Source: Theocolax elegans (lineage: Eukaryota; Arthropoda; Insecta; Hymenoptera; Cerocephalidae). From it: DNA of 64,000 nt. Shown in pieces: positions 27,454 to 38,271 of this stretch. Where the stretch lies: positions 84,471,986-84,535,985 of the forward strand of contig CM047426.1 in the NCBI GenBank assembly GCA_026168455.1, given 5' to 3'. Position 1 is the stretch's first letter, and every line of letters begins with the position of its first letter. Both the position numbers and the translations under genes were made by a program. The notes under the pieces were generated by a model. That model did no database searches. It saw only the letters and a list, made by a program, of their open reading frames with translations, and was not told the DNA's origin.

Positions 27454-27783
27454 TTAACCCCTTAACTGGCAATGGATCATATATGTACAAAAGAAAGTCG
27501 TGCCTAAACTGGCAATGGATCATATATGTACATATTTGAATAACTTAAAATAACTGGCCGTAAAAAGCTTAAAATTCAAGGAAAAAAAAACAATCAAAAT
27601 TTACCCCCTTCAACCCCTATTTTGAACCTTTTGGGTGGGTTGTTGATTAAAAATAACTATGGGAATGGATTCAGCGGGTTCGAAAACCCCTAGAAAACAT
27701 ATTCACGTACATCTAGAAGTATGAGTTGCGGCTGCCAGTTTTGGCAGGAAAAGTCAGAAAAGTTTTGCCAGTTAAGGGGTTAA
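27454..27783. mobile_element. piggyBac-like MITE, TTAA-flanked, 322 bp
   Basis: The left end is TTAACCCCTTAACTGGCAA and the right end is its exact complement, TTGCCAGTTAAGGGGTTAA. TTAA at 27454-27457 and 27780-27783 is the usual piggyBac target. Inside the left end a 25-bp segment starting AACTGGCAATGGATC occurs twice, 42 bp apart, as sub-terminal repeats. No coding capacity. Confidence 0.85.
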
Positions 27784-27910
27784 GAATATAGAATATAGTT
27801 AGCTTGCCAATTACTCTATTAGAAAGTTAGTCAAGAAAAAAGGTCCAAGGAGGTTCCAAAAATTCAATTTTGGATGATTAATTAATGAAAAAATATAAAA
27901 AACAGAATAT

Positions 27911-28145
27911 AAAAAATAAGAGAAGAGTCTTTGTTTATCGATAATCTAACTATGCTGAATTTCAGATTAAAATATTATTGCGATTTCAAGAAAGGTCTTA
28001 CCCAAAATATCAAATCTTTTTATCTCATTGAGGTTAGATTCACATTTTTGGTAAGACTTTTCTCGAAAACGCAATAATATTTCAGTTTCAAATTCAGCAC
28101 ATAATTAGATTATTGACAAACACAGGCGCCTCTTCTCTTATTTTT
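27911..28145. repeat. Inverted repeat, ~95-bp arms
   Basis: The left arm (AAAATAAGAGAAGAG through AAATATTATTGCG to GGTCTTACCCAAAAT) is complementary to the right arm (ATTTTTGGTAAGAC through CGCAATAATATTT to CTCTTCTCTTATTTTT). The loop is about 35 bp. It is likely a MITE, inserted 130 bp right of the piggyBac-like MITE. Confidence 0.65.
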
Positions 28146-29239
28146 ACATACCTTTTTATTTATGAATTTATACAAATTTATTATAAAAATGTATTTGTAG
28201 GGAGGATAACTATTGACTATGGCACCCCGTTAAGTAAAATGGTTAGGTACTCATTCGTGATGAAACGTTTACCTTTACATCTCAACCCATTCAATAGAAC
28301 GAACATACAAACCTCCAAACATTCTAAATAAATTTCTCAGTGCAAAAAGGGAACAAATATGGTACTAATTATTTATATAATTGAATAGAATAAATTTCGC
28401 ATTCATAGGCTCAACATGATGAAAACGTCTTTTTCAATCTTATAGAAATAATTTTTATTGACTAACCAACGACTATATTCAATTAATTTTTATGTTAATA
28501 AGAACATTACCACGGGATAAATAATTATAATTAAATGTAAGAAAGCATATCTTTTTAATCATAACCAATTTTGCAATAATAGCGAACATGTATCAAGAAA
28601 AAATAAATATAATTGCATGTGAACATTATTTATTCTAATCACTTATCGTTCGTTACAACTTCTATTTTTATTATTTGAACATTTGAAATCTGTTTACTCT
28701 CTTTTTATCAACAAGATAAAAAAACTATTAACAGAATATCTGTATTCAGGACATACCTATAATACAAAACTCAACAGTTAAATGTTTAAAGATAATTTAC
28801 TAGAAATAATATTTCTTTAATCTATGACCCATTATGAAAACCAAATTTTATAAAAAAAAATGTTATAAATGCTTGACTCAATTATATATATATTTTACTA
28901 TTCTTTCCACCTCAAATGTAATAACAAAAAAATTACAAAAAGGTATCTACAAAAATTATGCAAAACTTATTGTAATTTAAAAAGTTTTTTTTCTACGCAG
29001 ATGCAAAGTAGAAGATCTATATAATGTACATAATTTTCCTTTTATCCAATTTTAAGTAATAAATAGATTCGAATTAAATAAAATTAAATAATAATTAAAG
29101 GATTAATTATTGCAATCTTATATTGTTCTTAATCATTAATATTAATTTTTGTGTTACCAATTTGTTTTTTAAATAAATTATAATTGTAATTTTTTTTATT
29201 TTTCAGTATTTTAAGGAAATATAAAGAAAAATATTTTTT
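28146..29239. other. AT-rich, nothing recognised
   Basis: Dense stops in all frames up to the target duplication of the I/R1-type LINE. Confidence 0.4.
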
Positions 29240-29728
29240 AATCTATAAACTAACGAAAAAGGGTTCGTGTCCGTGCTACTTCCTTTGTATCTACTTGTTC
29301 GATAGAGGTTTCGCCGATACTACAACAGATGTCGACACGGGTGGACTTGAAGCCATGACTGCAAACGATTCGATCATTGAATGGAGAGGTATCAGGGCGA
29401 TTTCTTAAACGTGTAAAGAAAAATTGGACATGTTTATAAACCATGAAGAAATATTAATCCCTTTGCGTGTTATAAACAATTTAAACTTTAAAAAGAATAT
29501 GACTGTTGTAATTTGCATAAGTTATTGAGTTAATATAATTTTAATAAAATAAAATCGGACGCGAATTAAGATAAAGAAAAATGAAGTTAAATAATAACAA
29601 TGACTACAAAATAGATTATTTAATAATATGGAAACTTCAAATAATGAAGAGATTGAATAACATAGAAATAAACTTCTTAAAAGTAAAAACAATGAAACTG
29701 TAAAGAAAATTCAAATCTGATTTCGAAT

Positions 29729-30450
29729 ATGAACTCGTTTAACACAGATAACGCAAAAAGTAATATTAACGATAACTTATCCAAGAAGACTCAGTTGTAT
29801 AATACAAACAACAAAGGATCTTTTGGTGTTTGGTTCAAGATTATTAAATTTACCAAAGAAGAACTAAGTCCGTTTACTGCGGGAAATATTTTGTATAAAA
29901 ACTACAAACAAATTCTTGACATAAGAAGAAAAAGTAAATTTAATGTCGAAGTATTGTACAAAACGAGAGAAGAAGGACTGACAAAAACTTTATGAAATTC
30001 AACTTAGAAGTAAACTTACCTTCATATTGAAAATCTAGAAAACGTATTATAAAAAATATTCCAACACATATTTAAGAACACATAATTTTTAATCTATTTC
30101 ATCAAATATCAATCGTCAAGATATTAGAAGATTAAAAATAAAAGAAAAATAAAAAAAAAGAAGATTAAGATTTAGATATTATTACTATAATAAAATCATC
30201 GCTAAAATCTAAAGATAACTTTCATGTTAAAGACTATTTTATTTCTTGCCTGAAACAACTTGTTTAGAAATGAATAACCTAGTGGTTGCCATTACATGTT
30301 CGTATGTAGAAGATATTCTTATTGTAGGATGTCACACATATCATCTGTTTCTAATAATATTAATGGTAAGTATAAAAAAATTTAACAGTTTTTGTATTTT
30401 GGGGATTTTTAATGAAGAAGTGATTGCTCTTTTTTCTTGGCATTAAAGGT
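29729..30450 (+). pseudogene. ORF1 (gag-like) remnant of the I/R1-type LINE
   Basis: An 88-codon intact piece (29729-29995) with SPFTAGNILYKNYKQILDI and then KSKFNVEVLYKTREEG, which fits the pattern of I/R1/LOA-type ORF1 proteins (a start-of-domain 'GK L ... I ... I' stretch followed by 'K V V F ... A'). These proteins bind the element RNA. Downstream frames to about 30450 are broken; LPETTCLEMN (near 30249) resembles the linker before the zinc knuckles. Assignment rests on pattern memory and on position behind the element's 5' end. Confidence 0.5.
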
Positions 30451-30499
30451 GTCTCTTTTTAAAACATTTTTACTGTTCTATAAAATCTATAATTTACTG

Positions 30500-30960
30500 A
30501 AAGAACACTAATACCTGTTAACATTCATATTGATGACAATAAAATGTATGATGTTAATGTTAGAATTTTCCAAGAATGTACATCTAGTTCTGTGCTTCTT
30601 TCTATTTACACTACTGTTGTTGAATAATTGGTTAGTATAATATTATAATATATAAACAAGTTACGTATTGAATTAGAGGAAAATAATTTATTTCTATTTC
30701 CAGTTCATTGTAAATTTGTAAATAAATGTAAAGTTGTATTTTGCAAAGAATTAAAATTTTTAAATGTGATTCATGATAGCAACCTATCGTGGTTATCGCA
30801 AACAAAATATATAACAGCTAAATGCTAATAACCTACAAACATCATAAAATGTTTGAAAGGTATTTGGTAGGGTGCTCATCCGGAGATTTTACAGATGCTT
30901 TATAATATGGTTAAGATTCTAATACGAAAGTTTTTTAATTTCACCTTGTAAAAGACACAG
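30500..30960 (+). pseudogene. Reverse transcriptase remnant of the I/R1-type LINE
   Basis: Broken frames that line up with the middle and C-terminal RT. NIHIDDNKMYDVNVRIFQEC followed by SSVLLSIYT (30520-30620) corresponds to the 'N V ... G I P Q G S V L S P L L F N I Y' motif B region. KELKFLNVIHDSNLSW (near 30750-30800) corresponds to 'KFLGVIFDSKLSW'. IKCLKGIW-stop-GAHPEILQMLY (near 30845-30905) corresponds to 'LR G TWWG A P L Y' with TGG changed to TAG. Many stops; no function remains. Confidence 0.65.
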
Positions 30961-31386
30961 TTTTATACATTTCAAAAAATACAAAATTAATCGTTAAGAC
31001 TAGCATTAGATTTACAAAATTTTATAATTATTAATAATATTACGACTGAATCGAAAATTTCCTATTTAAATAATAAATTTTGTTAACTTGCATATTGATT
31101 AATATTAAAAAATCTTTTATATCAATCAAGTAATATTATCGCCGAAACTGATTATACTTTAGAGAGCCATCAGTTCACCCGATTTATTCTATAAACTTTT
31201 AAAAATCTAGTGTGTTAAAGTGCTATGAATACACATTTATTATTTTGCAAACTCTTGACATTCTATTTTACATTCTGGATTGTCATTTTCATTTTCGTAA
31301 CAAACTAAAAGATATTCAAATTCCTAATTATATATTTAACAACAAATTCTGAAATAGCGATGAATTTATTGATTTATATATATATA

Positions 31387-32367
31387 CACTGCCAGTCACT
31401 TACTTTTACCCCCCCCCTGGAGCAAAATAGGATAAAGTTTAAAGTTTTGTATCTTTGAAAGAGATCATCGTACAAAAACCAGTCGGAGACCATTTGAAAG
31501 CTTATTTTAATACCTTTCGATTGGCCTAAGTCACTTGTAAAAAATACTATTTTTTGAAACTATTAAATGGCAATAAACTAGTTTCAAAAAAAAAATTTTT
31601 GGACACCTTTTTGAATTCAATGCAGTTTTCAAAAGATTGACGAAACCAAAAAGTTATCCAGATAGATTTTTAGCTTTTTTCAACAGCTTTCGACTGGTTT
31701 TTTTTTCATTTTTTTCGTTTTTGCTCGAAAATAGCCTTTTTTTTTAAATGTAAATATATTAAAAACTTTTATAGATACAAAAAAATGATAAAGAGAAAAA
31801 ATGTCACTTTTATATCGTAGAATACGAAAATGTTTTAAGTAAGAGCAAACAGAGGTAAAATATACAGTTAATAAAAAATTTTTTTGTTTGCTCTTACTTA
31901 AAACATTTTCGTATTCTACGATATAAAAGTGACATTTTTTCTCTTTATCATTTTTTTGTATCTATAAAAGTTTTTAATATATTTAGATTTTAAAAAAAAG
32001 GCTATTTTCGAGCAAAAACTACCGTAACTTTGTTTAAAATAAAGTTACAAAAATGAAAAAAAAACCAGTCGAAAGCTGTTGAAAAAAGCTAAAAATCTAT
32101 CTGGATAACTTTTTGGTTTCGTCAATCTTTTGAAAACTGCATTAAATTCAAAAAGGTGTCCAAAAATTTTTTTTTTTTAAACTAGTTTATTGCCATTTAA
32201 TAGTTTCAAAAAATAGTATTTTTTATAAGTGACTTAGGCCAATCGAAAGGTATTAAAATAAGCTTTCAAATGGTCTCCGACTGGTTTTTGGTTTTTTTCA
32301 AAGATACAAAACTTTAAACTTTATCCTATTTTGCTCCAGGGGGGGTAAAAGTAAGTGACTGGCACTG
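31387..32367. mobile_element. 981-bp foldback element with Tc1/mariner-like ends, inserted in the LINE
   Basis: The left end reads TA|CACTGCCAGTCACTTAC and the right end, reversed, reads TA|CAGTGCCAGTCACTTAC, with a poly-C run (7-9 C) at matching positions. The arms run inward almost without a break: 31796-31850 is the complement of 31887-31941, around a ~36-nt centre. Arms are about 460-480 bp with few differences. There is no transposase frame. TA on both sides is the duplication expected for Tc1/mariner transposition, which would explain a non-autonomous element moved in trans. Confidence 0.85.
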
Positions 32368-32369
32368 TA

Positions 32370-33113
32370 TATATTATGGATCAAAAATGAATAAAAACGA
32401 TAAAAATTATGTCGGGGTTTCGAATTTGTCTGGACTTACTTTTTTCAATGGATGATTAAGTTAATTCATGCTGCATCCATATTTACTACTGAGTGCTATG
32501 CTATCATTAATAATCAGATTTTCAAAATATAGCTACATCATTATCTAGATTGAATGGTTTGAATCCAGAGTCTCCTTTACTTACACGTAAAAAACTTAAA
32601 TTGTTTATTTTATACAATATGAATATTCCGTAAGAATTATTTGAATCCCTTCGCATAAAGGTATTGAAGGTAATGAAAAGGCTAATGGGCTGGCTAAAGC
32701 TGCTTCCTTTCAAGGATGTATAAGAAATTATGAAATTCCATTTGCTAATTTTGTTTATTTTTATAAAACTGTACGTAAAACGAAAAATAATGATTTTATT
32801 AATAATAGATTTATTATTGAAAGAAAAGGCGAATTCCATTATGATAATTTTAAAAAGGATTCTATAGGAAAATTATCTTTATTATCAATAGATTAAGAAG
32901 CAACCACACTCTAGCTAATTGTTCACTATTTAAATACAAAATTATTGGCTCTCCATTATGTAAATGTGGAAAAAATAATGATTCCATCCATTCTTTTTCA
33001 TTTGTGAATTTTATCAGGAAGAATAGTAGAATTTTGTATGATAAACTATATACAAATGATCTACAGTCTAAAATTGAAAATTTAAAAAATGATATTGTTA
33101 GGGTTATTTTTTA
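32370..33113 (+). pseudogene. RNase H and C-terminal remnant of the I/R1-type LINE
   Basis: Directly right of the hairpin insert, GSKMNKNDKNYVGVS corresponds to the RNase H 'DGSK ... G' start. AASIFTTECYAI (near 32472-32507) carries the catalytic Glu. IPSHKGIEGNEKANGLAKAA (near 32648-32707) corresponds to 'WIPSH GI GNE AD AK A', with the final catalytic Asp changed to Asn. After a stop near 32893, SNHTLANCSLFKYKIIGSPL and CKCGKNNDSIHSF (to about 33000) match the C-terminal Cys/His motif of I-type elements. Frame changes separate these pieces. Confidence 0.75.
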
Positions 33114-33300
33114 ATTTATTAAAAAAATCAGTATTAATATAAAAAAAATTTTCTTTTTTTTTTTTTATTTTTAAGCTTACCAAGAACCCGAGGAGGGTTC
33201 ATACAGCTAAAAAATTTTCTTTTCTTTACGTATATATAAACTTCTTAGATATACGTGTAAATACAAATCTTTGTGAATCTATAAACTAACTAGGACGCTT

Positions 33301-33724
33301 GGTCAGGTCGTGTACAAGAATGAAACGCTTTTTCGAACCTTTCCTGCCCATTTCATAGTTTTCATTCCAATTTATAAACCTTTTCTGACCATCAAAAATG
33401 CTTTTGGAATTTTAAGGAGACTAAGAAAAATTGGCCATTTTAGCTAGGTATAATAGCCATGAACAAGCTCCTAAAAATGATTTGGCTCAATTTGAGAGAA
33501 AAATGATAAACGTCGAAATATCTTTAAAAGTACTATTTATATAGCGTAAACAATCGTCTGTATCTATTACAAATGGTAAAACCGATCAAATTTCACAACA
33601 CGCTTTAAGTTTTGTTTACAGGATTACCCGAAAAGTTGTTTCATATTTGATGAAGGTTATGTCCATCTAAGAAATGGTCAAGAAAGGTGTGAAAAAGCGT
33701 TTCATTTTGAGATAGAACCTGACC
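33301..33724. mobile_element. MITE, ~424 bp, ~58-bp terminal inverted repeats
   Basis: The left end reads GGTCAGGTCGTGTACAAGAA then TGAAACGCTTTTTCGAACC. The right end, reversed, reads GGTCAGGTTCTATCTCAAAA then TGAAACGCTTTTTCACACC, and both continue with CTTTC-TG-CCATTTC. It starts 10 bp after the target duplication of the LINE. No coding frame. Confidence 0.75.
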
Positions 33725-36700
33725 AGTTTCACTGGCCATTTCTTAGTTTTAAGCCCATTTTTCATATTTAAAATTCTATAGACGCATGCTCGACGGTTAA
33801 TATAGCAAACCTAAATGGCAATCTTTATGTACAAATACAAGGCTAAAAAAGTTACATAAATTAATTATATGACGGTAAATGACGCTGAAGTCGACTTACC
33901 CTTAAGAAATTAATTTGGAAATTAAGAAACAAAAATATTAATACTATAATTAATATAATACTAATTATATGTGTTGATTAATCACAATAATATAATATTA
34001 TTAATATATAAATTTTTCACAATATAAAATTTGAAAATATTTTTATGTATAAATATTTTAATACTACTATTCTAACACTATTCTTTTATTTTCTAAGATA
34101 TAATTATCTTTTACACATACTAAATCTTTAATTTATTAAAGTAATAAAGATCGAGCAAAGTATTATTGTAATTTATAGAAAAAATAAGGAAATAGAAAAT
34201 AAACTAAAAATAATATTTTTGAATACACTGCATGTACCTATGTATATCTTTAAGATCTTAAACTCAGTGCAAACAATGGCATGATGTATGCACATATAAG
34301 AATTGATAGCGATTAATCAAATTGGAAGTCCGGCAAAAGCTAAATTGCGAATTGTGTTCCATGAGACAAGGGACCCGCAAGCAACATCACTAGAATGCAG
34401 CAGCAACGTTCGATCAATTAAGGGAAATTAAGAGCCATTAATTAGTATTCCAGTAAGTACGTAGTGTATGACAATGAGCCTCAGACGCCCTCGCGCAATA
34501 TTCTTCGCGCTGTGGGTGCATTATTATATGCGACGTATTCTACGCACAGGATGAACACATGATTAACCGCTCTTGGCCACTTTGTCGATCTTCCGTCGTG
34601 TTCTCTCACCACCACTCTAAGAGTGTACATTTGAATAGCCACAACTTTATCACAATTTAAGAATATTGTACTTTTTATTCAGATAAAATACTTGAAAATG
34701 GTATCAAAGTAATGCCAATGTACAAACCTAGTATGTAATCTCTTACAATTTTATTTATATGTACAAATACTTACACGTGTATGTACTTAAGTGTTAAGTA
34801 ATAATTATAAAATTGTAAAATTAAAAAACATATTTATTGTTTGAAATTAAAAATATTTTTCAATTTGGTATACGTGAAAGGTTTACTCCAAAGATTGGCA
34901 CATTTTAAACTAAAGGCATTAAATTTCTCTTTGTTACAGCTGCGCTAAATAATTTTTTCCCTCGTTTATCGTCAATACCGAACTCGGCTTCCTTATTACG
35001 CAAGCGTGCGTACATTACTTCCGTATAAAGAATAGAAACTATTTAAGTGTATCGCGTTCGGTATACTCTCACTTATTAATCCTCCGAAGAATAATTTATA
35101 TATACCCGTTTATTTTATGCATTTTTATTATTAACGATAAAAATTATATCTTGCCAAAGTTAGATTTCACTAATCCGTGTCAATTTCTTTTGAGGGAACA
35201 GTGCTTTATAAAATTATTAAGATGCCATTATCTATATAGGAAGGCAGCAAGTAGTACAGATATTTTTTAATTACCTAATCCTCGATCCAGATGAGGACTT
35301 AAAATAACTGGCTGGAAACTCTGGTTGAAATAAACGATATTAAAACAAAAAGAAACAATAGTAAAGGGAAAGGAGAATGGAAAAAAAGGTGCGCGCTTCG
35401 CGTTTGTCAGTGAAAAGTCTGGGTAACGCGTAGCCGAGGCATTCGGTCGGTGGTACTGTAGCCGTGGTAGAGACGCCGACAAAGCCTCGTGCGATCCATC
35501 GGCGCATACTTCGAATTTCGTTGATTAAAGGAATATTAGTGAAACGATACGCGCGATTAAGGGAGAGAAGTTGCGCAACTTTATCTATAGCTACGTAGTT
35601 ATCCACGATTTGGCAATACTTATTTCTCGAGCATAGCAAATGCATATTCAGTCTATACGTTAAAAACATTTAGATTTTTATGAGTACACCTTATAATGAA
35701 AAACAATTAAGATTTCATCACACGGTAGTATGAAATTAAATGACAATTTTCTTTAATTGCATTTTTAAAAATATAAGTTGATAACATAGCTTAAAATTTT
35801 TAAATAAAAGGTAAAAAAAAAGTATCTTAATTTATTTACGTATACATATTTGATATAGTGAAATAAGGATAAAGTAACATTCATTTCAAAGTATCGTATT
35901 TTCGTTAATCGAACAAACAGCCTATTATATTCGATCGCGCACCCTAAAAAAAAAAGAAGAAAAAATTAGCATTAAAAAAAGTTGCATCCTTAAACTTCGG
36001 AAGTTCAAAGCCATAAAGAGAAAAAAAAAGAAACACGGTTAGAAAAGTAGAAGCGCCCAATTAAAAACAAAGGTAACCATGCAAGCTAAATGGAACCGAC
36101 GAGACGTGAAAAACAAAAACCCGAGCGCGCCAATCAATCAATCGTGGACAATCGAAAGTGCACATAAGCGAAACGAGGCCTTCCCGAAATCGAACGCGAG
36201 AGTCGCGCATATGTCGCGCTCACAATTGAGCTAAGCGCAATCAAACGCCCAGAACAATAAACCAGGCGATCAAGAATTTCGCGAGCTTATGTCACACAAT
36301 CGACCTGCACTATAAACGTTGCCGGCTCATTTTTCTCCTCCCCTTAAATCGATCTTATTTAGCAAATCCGATCAAAAAAGGGAGGAGACGCAGACAAGAT
36401 GCATACATCGAGTTGAAAGGTGGATATATAGGCAAATCGAAAATACGATGCAATAAATGACAAAGGTAATAAACATAGAAAGAAAAGTAGGAGTTACCAT
36501 CTCACACATATACACACACTGCTTTAACCGGTAAAAATGTAGATGTAAATAAAGGTTCGCAAAATTTAGAATAGGGTGTAGCAGGCAAAATATAAAAAAA
36601 CGCGAATGGCTCGTGAAAGCGCGAGGAGAGGTGATACGTAGTATGGAAGGGGAGTTTGTGGAGAGGGAAGAAAGAAAGTCGGTTCCTTTGATCTTGTGCC

Positions 36701-37264
36701 CACACGTTACACGAGTGAGCCACTCAGTTACCCGCGCGCGCGCTTATACGAGGCGAAGGCTAGTTTCATGGGATTCGGAAGGAATATGTACACGCACGCA
36801 CACGCACACGCCCACGAACACAGACACACAGACATATCGCGAGCGCGGGATTTCCTCCACTCCCGTATATACCTCGGGGTCCCATACATATTCATGCACT
36901 TGCACGCGGCAATTCGCATTGCTTTGTTTGACGTTCTATGCACGTGATCAGCCAAAGTGAGCCATAAATTTCTATGGCCGCCGCTTGCGCGTAGTCCGGC
37001 CTCATCTGTACTTACCGCTGGCTACCAATGGACCTAAAATTTAGCACGCGGAATGTGCCTTTGTATTTGGATAGATAACAAACTTACGTTTCATTATTAT
37101 GTTGTAGTCATTATAATACTTTAAATTTGGTTACATAGTTTTTTTCCTGATTAAAACAACTTATAATTAAGACATTACAAAAATTTTGTTAAATTTTACT
37201 TTTGCACAAGCATGTGGTTTTTTTTGTGAAAAATTTAACTAATTTTTTATCGTGTTTTATTTTA
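33725..37264. other. AT-rich DNA then CpG-containing islands
   Basis: 33725-34300 is AT-rich. Islands at 34310-34640, 34900-35070, 35270-35650 and 35930-37060 (with (CA)n at about 36790-36830) look like regulatory or untranslated sequence. No domain recognised. Confidence 0.4.
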
Positions 37265-37553
37265 TTGAGCCTTACTTGACACACTTCTGTAAAGTAACGT
37301 ATTTGACACTTTGGGGTGTATTGTACCCCATGCAAAGAAATTGTTTATAACAACTATACTATAGATCATGTCAACTTCAAAACTTTTCAAAACTTCTTCG
37401 AAGCTAACATTACAAGCATAGGTTTTGTAAACGAAAAATAAAAATAAATCTATTAAAAAAAAATTAAAATATTTACAAAAATAGAAAGATCGATAACTTT
37501 TACAAAAAAAAAGCTGAGGTAGCTTGTACCCCAGTGTGTCAAACAAGGGTTAA
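37265..37553. mobile_element. piggyBac-like MITE, 281 bp, decayed left end
   Basis: The right end, reversed, reads TTAACCCTTGTTTGACACAC followed by TGGGGTAC. The left end reads TTGAGCCTTACTTGACACAC, a match with three changes including the TTAA. CACTTTGGGGTGTATTGTACCCC follows on the left. The CCC start and TTAA site fit piggyBac-type elements. Confidence 0.7.
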
Positions 37554-38240
37554 ATGACAAGTATCGGTTTTAATATAAAAAATGTATATACTAAATAATT
37601 CAGTAAAGAAATAGTGATGATTGTAAAGAGCAGCGGCTATAACTGTAAAGACTTACCCAATAATAGTACAAGCCCATTCTCATTCTACTAGCCTACGTAT
37701 TGTTATCAAATTTCCATATTCTTTAATCATTATTGTTCACAAGATTCATCGGATAATTCCTAGTGTCCACTATCAAACAAAGTGGAATTCTTAAAATGTA
37801 TTCTTAATTATAGAAATTATGTATATCTCCTTCTTGCCTATTAGATGCAAGTACCCGTCAATTTCATAAGAAGATATATACACACGTAACCAAAAATCTA
37901 GAAATAAATATGTTATTGCATTAAGCATTCTGTTAACAACCCATAAAAATATGAGAAATTTCGAAAAATGTGCAATCTGCGGTTACAACTCGTGTGTACG
38001 AAAATTCTTCGCAACTTCTCCCTCGGTGTTAGATCTCCATACAATTTTCTCATCCATTACAGGAAAAGAGTGGAGAGCCGAAAAACCACTTGAATACTAA
38101 GTATCAATTCGCAGCTACATTTTAGTCGCTCATTATATGCAGCCCTTTCCATATGTAATTTTCATGAAGAAATAAAATATTCTTCCCTCAATCGAGTGCG
38201 AAATAATGCATGCGTACCTTGTCACACGTATAAATGTACG

Positions 38241-38271
<31 letters not shown>

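Larger units (their letters stand above)
29240..33290 (+). mobile_element. I/R1-type non-LTR retrotransposon, dead, bounded by exact 15-bp target duplications
   Basis: AATCTATAAACTAAC occurs at 29240-29254 and again at 33276-33290, which fixes the element at 29255-33275. After removing the 981-bp hairpin insert it is about 3.0 kb. In order: a GC-richer 5' UTR (29255-29460), a gag-like ORF1 remnant (29729-30450), RT remnants (30500-30950), an RNase H remnant interrupted by the insert (32370-32740) and a C-terminal Cys/His segment (to 33113). The 3' UTR has a small stem, AACCC-GAGGA-GGGTT (33185-33199). The endonuclease and N-terminal RT are missing, so an internally deleted copy was inserted or the middle was lost later. 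Confidence 0.8.
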
